Positions 1-32,215 of a stretch of 64,000 bases of DNA are shown here, in pieces (positions within the stretch are counted from its first letter, which is position 1; each line of letters begins with the position of its first letter). The notes under the pieces are model-generated. The model searched no databases, was not told where the DNA came from, and was given only the letters and a program-made list of their open reading frames with translations. Made by a program: the position numbers and the translations under genes. Source of the stretch: Cololabis saira (taxonomy: Eukaryota; Chordata; Actinopteri; Beloniformes; Belonidae); contig NC_084610.1 of NCBI RefSeq assembly GCF_033807715.1, positions 6,324,769-6,388,768 of the forward strand. The letters are read 5' to 3'.

Positions 1-275
1 CACATTCCTGCTTTTATTTTGTCTTAGTTAAAAATGTAATCCCCCGTTCTGCCAATCCTTGCTACCTGCTGAGAAATGCTACTTTGTGGTACAGTCGATT
101 TTCAAAGTTTGCATCATTTCTTGCACGATGTAAAATTGATAATATGGGATGTTGAGTATTTGATCCTTCAAAATACACTACCATGACATTAATTGCATTA
201 TACTTTGTGAACATTATACGATAAAGAGAAAAAAACAACAACAATTCTATCGCTTTATTTGATATTCATTCAGTC

Positions 276-365
276 ATTGGCCTTTATTTAACCAGGCAGG
301 TCATTAAGAACACGTTCTTATTTACAATGACGGCCTGGCAAGCGACAAGGACCACTTGGGGGAAA
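276..365. repeat. Dispersed fish repeat fragment
   Basis: Resembles a widespread fish repeat with the signature TTTATTTAACCAGGCAGGTC and a run ACAATGACGGCCTGGCAAG. Recognised from memory of its spread in fish genomes; its class is not settled here. Confidence 0.45.
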
Positions 366-644
366 AGGAAGTGGTTTAGGGAGTAAAATATAGTAAAATT
401 GTAGCTCTACAAAGGTAGAAAACCATTAGGGAGCATTTTTTGGCAAAGCGGCAGAAATTGGCAAAACACCCCCATTACACAAGCAGCCGAGAAAAGTGTA
501 AACTGCTGCAAGTGTTCCCAACTTGTTGTTTTTTTGGTGTAAAATGTCTAGCTGTTCCCTTAAGGAATGTGTTAAGATAAGATATAATAACTTAGCAGCC
601 ACTGACAAGTTAGATTAGCTGTATTTGTTTGTGTGTGTTTTGTT

Positions 645-1050
645 TTGTTTTATTTTGGATCCCCATTAGCGGACGCAAAACGATAGCTAGTCTTCCTGGG
701 GTCCATGAAGATTAAAAGTACATTCATATAAAAGCACAATTATATATATACTTCATATAGTACTTTAAATGTTAAATGTATGAATACATAACTAAATACA
801 TAAGTAAATACAATTACATCACTCCATTAACCCTCCCACAGCATTACACTAGCAACATCACTGTAGTGGTAACCATAGCAACCTGCAACTACATTGAGCT
901 GTATATTCCAAACAATAAATCATCAAATGTATATCAAACATATATATTAACCATTGTTTATGTCTGTACTCAAAAGTAACCTTTTTAGTTGCTTTTTGAA
1001 ACTGTCTCTGCGTGTTGCTTTAGTAATGGTACATACAAGTTCTTGACATG
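645..1050. repeat. Old dispersed repeat (GGATCCCCATTAG type)
   Basis: Begins with a motif common in teleost repeats, TTTGGATCCCCATTAGCGGA followed by CTTCCTGGGGTCC, then A/T-rich sequence. Probably the decayed end of a retroelement. Borders are approximate. Confidence 0.4.
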
Positions 1051-1257
1051 ACCCCTGCTAACTTGTCTTGTCCTGTGCTCATGTCTGTTTTGGTAAAAAG
1101 GTTATTTTTGAGTACAAGCAGTTTGGTTGTTTAGACACAGTTATATTCCTGAATAATGTTAGTAAGTTGTGTGTTAATCTGTCCTCTACTTTCATCCAGG
1201 CAAGATCACAATGCATTTGGCCAACATCCTTTCTCATAGAACACACAAGTTCAAGGC

Positions 1258-1907
1258 CAGAGGAGTCAAGTAACGAAGTACAAATACTTTGTTACCTTAC
1301 TTAAGTAGAAACCTTGGTTATCTATACTTCACTGGAGTAATTATTTTTCAGACGACTTTTCACTTTACTTCTACTCCTTACATTTTCACGCAATTATCTG
1401 TAATTTTTACTCCTTACATTTTAAAAACAGCCTTGTTACTATATTTCATTTCGGCCTTTAAAAAAAAACTATCCAGTTAAATTGCTCCATCCGGATAGAG
1501 TGAATTTGGTTGTGGTTGTTTCAGATGTTCTTGTCCAGTTTTGTTCTTACATCCGTTCCCTCAGATTCCTGCAACTAAACTTGGATGTACATTCCAATAA
1601 AGGTTAGGATAAATGATAACATGCCTCTGAAGTTTGACTTTTTGATCTTCTGCTCTCTGAAACACATGTTAGTGCTCAATAGTACACATATATGGTTCTT
1701 TAATATATTTGCATTCATTTTCAATGGCTTTTTCCCCCTTACATTACTTTTACTTTTATACTTTAAGTAGTTTTGAAACCAGTACTTTTATACTTTTACT
1801 TGAGTAAAAAACTTGAGTTGATACTTCAACTTCTACAGGAGTATTTTTAAACTCTAGTATCTATACTTCTACCTGAGTAATGAATGTGAATACTTTTGAC
1901 ACCTCTG
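1258..1907. mobile_element. Non-autonomous Tol2-like hAT transposon
   Basis: 650 bp starting CAGAGGAGTCAAGTA and ending as the complement of CAGAGGTGTCAAAAGTA. Tol2-type hAT elements begin CAGAGGTG. It is flanked by a perfect 8-bp duplication TTCAAGGC (1250-1257 and 1908-1915), the hAT target length. The interior repeats ACTTAAGTA/ACTTGAGTA-type subterminal motifs and codes for no transposase. It lies directly upstream of the atp1a1 promoter. Confidence 0.9.
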
Positions 1908-1984
1908 TTCAAGGCGAGTTGCTGTGTGTATGTGTGTGTGTGTTTGTATGTTGTTCGCATGGCAAGTGAAAGGGGGGAAAAAAC

Positions 1985-2008
1985 GAAGAAGAAGAAGAAG
2001 AAGAAGAA
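1985..2008. repeat. (GAA)n tract
   Basis: Short GAA repeat between the hAT element and the GC box of the atp1a1 promoter. Confidence 0.85.
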
Positions 2009-2029
2009 TCCGCCCAGTAATGGAGGAAG

Positions 2030-2102
2030 CCCCGCCCCCATCCGTGAAGTTACCATGGCAAACGGCGTCGACGTCACAATGGAAGAAACGCCGTCTATAA
2101 GA
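2030..2102 (+). promoter_or_regulatory. atp1a1: atp1a1 core promoter: GC box, CRE-like site, TATA box
   Basis: A GC box (CCCCGCCCCC, 2030-2039), a CRE-like site (CGACGTCAC, 2069-2077) and a TATA-like box (CTATAAGA, 2095-2102) are spaced as in a TATA promoter, placing the start near 2127 and giving a leader of about 215 nt. Mammalian Atp1a1 promoters are known to be driven by Sp1-type GC boxes and an ATF/CREB site in the ARE region, so this arrangement looks conserved. The transcription start is inferred from spacing. Confidence 0.6.
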
Positions 2103-2126
2103 ACCGCGCTTGTGCTGCGGCGGGCG

Positions 2127-2343
2127 AGCTCTGATGTGTGTCGAGGAGGGGTGACTCGTGGTGAAGAAAAACAATAAAAATACAAAAAAAACTTAAAAAA
2201 TAACAACAATAACGAGCACTCCCAGGAGTTTTATTTTATTTTAGCTTGTTTTTTTTTTAAATTGTACATATTTTAAGGCGGAGTTTTGTGTCTCCAATTT
2301 TAACTCGAAGTGGGGAAGAGTTAAATCCACATCTTTGGCAATC
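2127..2343 (+). other. atp1a1: atp1a1 5' untranslated region (inferred)
   Basis: Sequence between the start expected from the TATA box and the initiator ATG. It is A/T-rich after a GC-rich first 35 nt and carries no long reading frame. The 5' edge is an estimate; the 3' edge is fixed by the ATG. Confidence 0.5.
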
Positions 2344-24526
<22,183 letters not shown>

Positions 24527-24860
24527 TGACCCGTCAGCCGTCAGTTCAATCAACTTGCATCTTCTCCTCCACTCCCGTCTTTGCATGAATATTGTCTTGC
24601 TGCTCGGAATAAAATTTTAACCTCTGTGAAAATAAATTGGAACGTGTTTTTATATTAGGGAATGCTTGATACTACTATTAGACAATTACTGAGATGGAAC
24701 GTGCTGATGATGATGTTGACAAAATGGTAATGCTAATAATGACATGAACACTGAACAATGACATGACTATGCGTGCCTTGTTTCTGAAACAGGACCAATT
24801 TTATACATGTTTTTAACAGTTATAAACGTTCAATAAAAATGCGCTCGAGTCAGGTCCCAC
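24527..24860 (+). other. atp1a1: atp1a1 3' UTR with three poly(A) signals
   Basis: After the stop there are AATAAA signals at 24608, 24631 and 24832. The last one is followed by a GT/T-rich stretch, so the longest mRNA probably ends near 24860. Alternative ends near 24650 are likely. The real ends need transcript data. Confidence 0.6.
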
Positions 24861-26040
24861 AAATGAGTCCTATCTTTATTTACTTGGTTTTTGTCTTCTT
24901 TAGCTGAGTGCATGGGTGATCCTCACAAAGTCATTTCTGTCTTGAAAGCTGGCCTTTTTTCATGGGTTGCAATAACTTCAGAGGACTTCTTGCCTTCATT
25001 ATTTGCTCTTTTGCTTCTGAAATTTTCATAAAAAACAGAAATGCTATAAAAACCTTGCATTGAAAGTCTTTGCAAAAATTGTTCTTGTAGCTGGGAGATG
25101 ATTCTTGATGATTTTCCCACTCAGCATGTAAAACTACCCTCATTACAGTTAAAGGATAAAACTGCCCACAGGGCTAAAAGTAATTCTATGCATGTGCCAC
25201 ACATCCTCATTTTTATATATAAGGTCTTCACTCATAGTAAGCTCTGGTCATTTCAAAGCAAAATGTTCACATGTAAGTAGACATGCTGGGTGATGTGATA
25301 AAAATGATTGCTATAAATGGTGTTCTACCATTGCCTCAACATATGTATTAAAAATCCTTCAAGCACTTACCAAACTGATCTCATTACCATAATAAAGGAA
25401 ATTTCTTATTCTATTAAAGCTGGTGACATCCTAGAGTATTGCAGCATTTGGTGTAATTTAAATGTTAATAGCAGAAAACGGAGGCATAAGTGTATTCTTC
25501 CAATGGAAATGGTCACAAAAATTCAAAAACAGCAGGGAGAGCAGAGGGCCAGACTTTGGTTCACAATAGTCAAATGCTTTAAAACTGAGATGAAACTTCA
25601 CAATAAAAATGTATAATGACCCAAAACACACTGCAAACTTGGAAAGTTTTTTTTTTTTTCCTTTAAATATACAAGATAAAAGCTGGATGAATTCCCATGC
25701 TTTTTACCTGGAAAACCCTGCTTTGATTAATTTCTGATCCTTTGTAGTAGGGAGATTTTTGGTTTTACTCTAGGAACGAAACGCATATCATTTATGAGCT
25801 TTCTGATCTGATATACTCTCACATAGATTGATAGGTAGGTAGATTGGGGGAAAAAAATTAAAAAAGCTATAGATATGGATATACAGTTTTGCTGGATTCA
25901 TATTCATGGTTTAAGTCTAAAGCTGTTGTGAAATATGTGAAACAGATGAAAAAGCAAAAGATTAAATAAAGTGAAATAAAAAAAAGCAAAATGCTTCTTT
26001 TTGACCAATATAGTAGTTGAATAAACCAACATTTCAGTAC
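24861..26040. other. Intergenic, nothing recognised
   Basis: A/T-rich DNA downstream of atp1a1. Reading frames here are short and random in composition. I see no repeat end, gene or RNA. Confidence 0.6.
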
Positions 26041-26059
26041 CTGCACGTTTCCATATAAT

Positions 26060-26202
26060 TTTACGTCGGACGTAAATGATGACGTAGTGCGTTGCTAGGT
26101 AACGCTCAGCAGTCTAGACCGTTTTATAATAGATCCATGGTCTAGACGAGAGGAAAGTAACGAAAGTAGGACGAGACAATAAACTTAGAGGAAAAGGTAA
26201 GT
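26060..26202 (+). promoter_or_regulatory. X-box/CRE-like cluster with possible first-exon donor
   Basis: TGACGTAG (26080-26087), a full RFX-type X-box GTTGCTAGGTAAC (26091-26103), an inverted GTCTAGACC/GGTCTAGAC pair (26112-26120, 26139-26147) and, downstream, a consensus donor AG|GTAAGT at 26197 follow in 140 bp. This could be a small promoter with first exon, or a repeat that carries these sites. Confidence 0.3.
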
Positions 26203-26635
26203 GAGGAAAAAACATTCAATTTAAATCAAAATAATCGGGGACAAGTATGGAAATTCAAAGACACCATGTTAGCTGTCTTTGAATTCAAACTTCGTGCATT
26301 TGTTTCTTCTATTTTTGTCGCGATATTTTTTTTATTTTTATTTTTTAACCAGAAATGCCTTTTATTCACTTATAAAAACACAGAAAAAATATCCGTTGTT
26401 GAGTATTTTATTAATATTTATTTGATATTTATTTGATAATATAGTGTAGTGTATTGCATGAAGCAGAACGTGCCAGGTGGGGTTAATTATGTGTGGCATC
26501 ATTGATTGTCTGCAGGTGTGTTTCACGCTCGTGCGTCAAAAAAGTCTTCAAAATACACCACATCGTTAATATATAAGATTATATATTCGTGTTTTGTTAG
26601 TTTTTTTCTCCAAAATAAACATTGCAACAAATATG

Positions 26636-26940
26636 GGCGGCAGTAGCTCAGGTGGTAGAGCGAATCCCGCTCCGTCCCAGTTGCTGTCGGTGTGTCCTTG
26701 GGCAAGGCACCTTACCCACCTTGGCCCGTGTGAATGTGTGTGAATGTTGGTGGTGGTCGGAGGGGCCGTTTGGTCAATATGGCAGCCACGCTTCTGCCAA
26801 TCTGCAGGGCAGCTGTGGCTACAAACGTAGCTACCACCACTGGTGAGAATGTGGATGAATGAATAATGATCTAAGTGTAGCACTTTGAGATTCATTGAAT
26901 GTAAAGTGCATTATAAGTTAGATTCATTATTATTATTATA
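26636..26940 (+). mobile_element. tRNA-derived SINE
   Basis: Head with a tRNA-like box A, TAGCTCAGGTGGTAGAGC (26644-26661), a shortened box B region GAATCCCGCTCC, then the body GTGTGAATGTTGGTGGTGG and an L2-like tail with ATT repeats. Compared with the family as I know it, about 30 nt between box A and box B are missing, so this copy is probably dead. Confidence 0.85.
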
Positions 26941-27093
26941 TAGAAATTAAATGGCATGGACACAATAATTAAAAAAAACCTTTCTGGTTTAGTTAATGAA
27001 AACTTTAATTTTGGGGATTTTTTTTTTTTTTACTTTTATTTTATGAACCCCAATCCTGCTAGAGGTGGAGGATGCTGGTCTGAGATACCTTAA

Positions 27094-28430
27094 AGGGGAC
27101 CTATTATGAAAAACATGTTTTCTCTTGCTTTAACATATATAAAGTGGTCTCCCCTCAGTCTGCCAACTCAGAGAAGGAGGAAAGCAACCAAATTCTGGAG
27201 TGTCTACAGCCGCCCGGATGAGCCGTCCAGTGTGATGTGGTTTCTACGAGCCGTTCAGATTCTGCTCCTGTCGTGACGTCACGACGCGAGCAGAACAACT
27301 CCGCCGGCCGGGGCTTACGCCGTTTTTTCGTAGCGGTGTATCGCGTCATTCAGGCCGCCAATCAACACAGTGCCTCATTATCATAGCCCCGCCCCATAGA
27401 CATATATACCTAGACGCCGCATCGAGTGTTCTTGCGCTGTAAACTTATACAAGTAAATTGACTTATTTTAATAAAGCGCCTTTCTACAAAGAAATTTACA
27501 TTTTACGTCTCATTTATTAATTCACACACACACACACTAATATACTTGGGAAACAGTTAGGCACCAAATATAATATATTTAATTTTCTCAGATGGCAAAA
27601 ATAAGAACTTTATTGATCCCACATAGGAGTAATTCATGTTATATCAGCTATAGAGAACAAGGTAGTGCCAAAAAAACAATATATATCCCCCTTCACAAAA
27701 ATACGAAAAATAGAGAAACATATTTTCTCATCAACAAAGCATATTTTACATAAACATATTTAAAAATTTTCAAGTAACAAATTAACATATTTGAACCATT
27801 TTTCAGATTTTTTCAGTTATTTTATTGTCTGAAAAATGGTTCAAATATGTTATTTTGTTATTTGAAAAATTTTAAATTTGTTTTGTTGATGAGAAAATAT
27901 GTTTCTCTATTTTTCTTATTTTTGTGAGGGGGATATATATTGTTTTTCGGCACTACCTTGTTCTCTATAGCTGATATAACATGAATTACTCCTATGTGGG
28001 ATCAATAAAGTTCTTATTTTTGCCCTCTGAGAAAATTAAATATATTATATTTGGTGCCTAACTGTTTCCCAAGTATATTAGTGCGTGTGTGAATGAATAA
28101 ATGAGACGTAAAACGTAAATTTCTTTGTAGAAAGGCGCTTTATGAAAATAAGTCTATTTACTTGTATTAGTTTACAGCGCAGTCTTGCCACATCCAATAT
28201 GGCGGCGACGTTGACGTACGGCTCAGCGCTCGATGGGGCGTCTACTTATATATGTCTATGGCCCCGCCCACTCAGAATCCTGCATAGAGAAGGAGGTTAG
28301 AAACGGTAAAAATAAAGACATGGTTTAGAGACTGAATTTCTAATTTATTTAGCAAAAACAATCAAAAGCTTGTTTTTAAGACATTCAAGGCCTGTTTAAA
28401 ATAGGTATTAGATGCCATAACAGGTCCCCT
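27094..28430. mobile_element. TTAA-flanked DNA transposon, copy A
   Basis: Ends AGGGGACCTATTATG and, on the other strand, AGGGGACCTGTTATG. TTAA flanks both sides (27090-27093 and 28431-28434), typical of Kolobok/piggyBac-type insertion. 866 bp of its length is the nested palindromic element at 27395-28260. No transposase. Related copies at 37323-38042 and 45636-45915. Confidence 0.85.
27395..28260. mobile_element. Mutator-like foldback element nested in copy A
   Basis: Begins CATAGACATATATA and ends with its complement. Two arms of about 410 and 430 nt (27395-27807 and 27827-28260) are highly similar inverted copies around a loop of about 20 nt. A perfect 9-bp duplication GCCCCGCCC borders it (27386-27394 and 28261-28269); copy B shows the empty site. 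Long arms plus 9-bp duplications are the Mutator pattern. The left arm lacks a stretch present in the right arm near its outer end. No coding sequence. Confidence 0.85.
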
Positions 28431-28434
28431 TTAA

Positions 28435-29200
28435 ATTCCCCTTAATAAAATATTTAATAGGTGATGAGATGATGGAGTATGATGGGGAACAAGATACATT
28501 AATTTTATTCCTCTGAAATGTAGTGGAATTAAGGTATAAAGTAAAATAAAAGCATTTTCTAGTAACTTGCAGTTATTTTAAACATTTGATTAAGTGCTTT
28601 GCTTGTGGAAGTGTGCGTTCCACCACTGACATCCCACTCACGTTACAGAAACGTCTGAGTGAAGCAGCAGTTTCAGGAACTTGAATATGATACTTGAGGC
28701 ATGAAATACGATAAGTTAGTTTGGTATCAAATTATATAGTTTGGTATTAAATTGAATATTTAAAAGTGCTTTGAGATTTCATATCTTTATTTAATTATTC
28801 TAACGCGCTTGCAGTGCATTAAGTCTGTAAAATTTACTCCATCTAGCTTATTTCAAAAGTTTCTTTTGAATTGGTAAACACAAATGTAAAATAAATGGAA
28901 CTTCATCATGCACATTCTGTCTGAATCATAGGACAGACTGAGTGTCTCTACAGCGCATTTCTCTGTCAGGGAACACTTCAGCTCTGTCAAGATATAACGC
29001 GTCTCCAAACTGACCCCAGTGTCAGCTATGGCACTCTTATCCCATGTGTGTGTATATGTGTTTGTGTAGCTGTGCAATGTAAACTCTGCTCTTGTCTCTC
29101 TGTCCCCGGGACAGGCTTTTGTCAGAGTGGGACAGTTTGTAATGGAAGATGTCATATAAGATGGTGAAGTAGCAACCTATAAAAAGAAAACATGACTGAA
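28435..29200. other. Intergenic, nothing recognised
   Basis: A/T-rich DNA with no repeat end or gene-like frame that I can identify. Confidence 0.5.
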
Positions 29201-29214
29201 ACACAGACACTCCA

Positions 29215-29515
29215 GATGTTTCTCTCATTTTAAGACTTGCTGAAACTCATTTTTTTTGGTTTGCTTTTTTGCAGATGTTTGCCTGCTTTAACACACCTGA
29301 TTCAAATGAATGGATCATCATCATCAGTTTGTGATGAAGGCCTGAAGAGAACCATTAATTGATTTTTTTTTTCCCCCCTTAAATTTATTCATTTTCCTCC
29401 ACTGCTAGCTGTAAAACAAATTCCTCTGTGGGTATAATAGATATATATGGCTAGTCATATAAAATCAGGTGTGTTGAAGCAGGAAACCAGCTACAACATG
29501 CAGGGCAGTTGTACC
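29215..29515. mobile_element. Decayed hAT MITE relic
   Basis: Inverted arms with TTAACACACCTGATTCAA near 29290 and AAATCAGGTGTGTTGAAGCA near 29461 match the interior of the hAT MITE seen at 37720. The termini are lost. Confidence 0.45.
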
Positions 29516-29522
29516 AAATAAA

Positions 29523-29547
29523 GTGTGTGTGTATGTGTGTATGTATG

Positions 29548-29587
<40 letters not shown>

Positions 29588-29590
29588 AAA

Positions 29591-29654
<64 letters not shown>
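29523..29654. repeat. Compound (TG)n/(TA)n microsatellite
   Basis: TG/TATG, then pure TA, then a long TG run with a short break near 29582. Confidence 0.95.
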
Positions 29655-29656
<2 letters not shown>

Positions 29657-31079
29657 TAGCCATGAATATAACTTTTCCTCTAGTCATTTTGAGTACTTTT
29701 GCACAGAAATCCCCTCCTTAATAAAAACCTATCCATATTTATAAATATTAAACTCAAATTTGAATTCACATTCATGATAGTGAGCACTGTCTGCATGAAA
29801 CCCAGGATATCATTTTATACTAATTATGTATAATATCAATATGCAATTGTTGTCATTTTCAAAACACTTGTTTTAAAGGAATCTGCATAATATGAAAATA
29901 ACAGCCATAGAATGCATTAACTTTAAGTCTGAAAGGGACAAGCCAATATTTGTGAGCACTCCTTATTAACACCAGCGCTACACACAGTCTGAAGCAGGGC
30001 CAGGTTTTGTTGGTTTGTATGAAAAGTTCAGAACTATTGACATTTTCATGAATACTGAAATCTATGTACATTTTTGTAATTTCTCTTTCATTCTGCGTAT
30101 GTTTCATAAATAAGGTGTGTTTTTTTTTGTGCATATATGATGATCATATTTTCTTTTCTTTTTTTTGTTGATAAAGATGGTAAGAGTCAACAGTGTATTG
30201 ATACAACCTGCACCTTGTTTTGTCTCCCATCTATTCGGGGTTTGTGAACACACTGAGAAGTTTATGGCAAGGGATTTTTGTTTTATAAATATATACATGC
30301 AGTGCTGTCCAGAAGTATAGGCTCCCCAAGTATGTGATTGTAATTGTTAAAGGTCGGAATCAAGACATGCCTTCATGATTGGAAGCACAGGGGGTTTACT
30401 GTATGTCAAAACTGCAACCAATAACACTCAGGATTACAAAGGTCAAATCGGACTTAGCCATAAAATATTTTAATATCCTACCCAGTTCTAGATTGACAAG
30501 TTAAACTTGAGACAGAAAGACAGGAGGAGAAAGAAGAGAATGGAGGAGGAAAAAAACAAGCTCATGATTCAAAGCATCATCTGGCAAACGTGGTGGAGGC
30601 ATTTTTATAGCATACTTGTATTTTTCTGCCAGTGGAGTTATTTGCACTAAGGACTTGGCAAGTATGTTTAGGGGAAAACGCTGAGCGTCTGGTGATGTTA
30701 TTGAGTTACAGATGTCAAGCATTTAGTCACTGCAAAAGATTTAGATTCAAGTAAAATGAAGCAATATATTTATAATCACAGGCAGCACCATGATGTGGTG
30801 GTTGGCACCGTCTCCTTACTGTTTTAAATCTTAGCTGGGTGGAGTTTGCATCTTCTCATTGTGCTTATAAGGGTTTGTTAGGTTTACTAGTGATTTAGAG
30901 ATTGACATTGAGTTTAGGGCTGCATGCTTATTTGTTTGGTCCTGAGATGGACTGATGAGGTACAGACAGATGTAGAAGACAAGTTAATGTTTTGCTATTT
31001 TGAGCTAGTGACTCTGTTGACATTATGTCTGTTACATTTTCAGGTTGTTGTATTTTAGTTTTTAGTTTTTTCCCCCCTT
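29655..31079. other. Intergenic, nothing recognised
   Basis: No gene, RNA or repeat terminus that I can support. Confidence 0.5.
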
Positions 31080-31295
31080 TTGAGCAGCAGGGCCTGAGGC
31101 AGTCCATTTTCTCTTTCCTTTCCTGACAGAGAAGCCATTTCAAGGTTAATTGCACCTCTTAGTTTTATCGCACAAATTACTTCGGTATTATGGTGGAATG
31201 ACCTACCAAACTCTGTCTGATCTGCAGGGTCTGTACCTACTTTTAAGAGCAAGATAAAGACTCAGCTCAGTCAGGAGCACTTCCATATTTAGTGA
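31080..31295 (+). pseudogene. LINE ORF2 C-terminal relic
   Basis: One frame reads VLWWNDLPNSV, a stop, then VPTFKSKIKTQLSQEHFHI, the typical C-terminal end of L2-like LINE ORF2 (compare WNKLP and FKSKIKT in the LINE at 62177). Stop-containing and without the reverse transcriptase core. Confidence 0.6.
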
Positions 31296-31597
31296 AGTTC
31301 TCTGCTCATCAGGATGAGTTATGAGATTTGTCCAGCTCAGCACTGAGCTGGACTCAGCACTGAGTAAGCTTATAGCAAGATGATATTATGATGGTGAATT
31401 TAAGATTTAGTTTTGCTGAATAAAGGGACTGTTGTGTGGGGTGGGAAGGGAATACAAAAAAACCCCCAAAAACCCTCTAGTATTACCATGGCAGCACTTG
31501 TGTCCAACTGGACTTACAGCAGTCTGACCAGCACTTACCCGTTCTGGACCCTCCGCTGGGATTTTTTATTTATTTTTCTCCATTGTGTTCTCTCAGG

Positions 31598-31674
31598 CAT
31601 AAGTCACTTTGGATAAAAGCATCTGCTAAAAGGTAGTAGTAGTAGTAGTAGTAGTAGCAGTAGCAGTAGTAGTA
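31598..31674 (+). repeat. Retroelement tail with (AGT)n microsatellite
   Basis: CACTTTGGATAAAAGCATCT and GCTAAAAGG is the shared 3' tail of many fish LINEs/SINEs, followed directly by an AGT-type microsatellite (31632-31674), as expected where a tail seeds a simple repeat. Confidence 0.7.
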
Positions 31675-31689
31675 TGATGAAATTCGTCT

Positions 31690-32211
31690 GGAATGGCCTT
31701 GCAATAAAGGTTAATGCAGAACATTGGACCTTTTAAGATAAAGGGATTAATGGATTAATCAAAAACTGGACCAAAGGAAAAGATCAATTGATAAGGAAAA
31801 TATCCACATTTGGTACTGATGATGAAACAGACATTTTCCAGTCTGACGGGGTTGAACGAGTCTAAGCTCTTTTGTTGAACCTAAAATGCTGCAAGAACTG
31901 ATGTTGATCAGTACTAGAAACTGAAACACTGATCTTATTTATCCACTGCTGCCTCAATTAGGAACTTTTGACCTCTGACACATTTATAAATGTCTGAAAA
32001 GTAGAATATGCACTTCATGAATTAAGGAGCTATCACATTTGATATCTTTTGCGATAATGTCAGGCATATTCATAAACCTGGATGTAGCTATCCCTTTTGC
32101 TGTATTTAAGAATGTTTTATTTTACCTTCTTACAGCAAGTTGGTGAAAATAACACCTGTCAAAAGAAATTTTAGAATGAGGCTTTAATAAATGCTTATTA
32201 AAGCAAACCAT
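31690..32211. other. Intergenic, nothing recognised
   Basis: A/T-rich stretch between the AGT repeat and the piggyBac-like element; no feature supported. Confidence 0.5.
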
Positions 32212-32215
32212 TTAA

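Noticed and set aside
1847..2209. Open frames on both strands across the atp1a1 promoter
   Set aside because: They run through the hAT end, the GAA repeat and the promoter; composition-driven, no domain.
26622..26846. tRNA gene at 26640
   Set aside because: Only box A and part of box B of a SINE head are present; no cloverleaf can form.
29509..29721. 70-codon frame over the TG/TA repeat
   Set aside because: Translated microsatellite.
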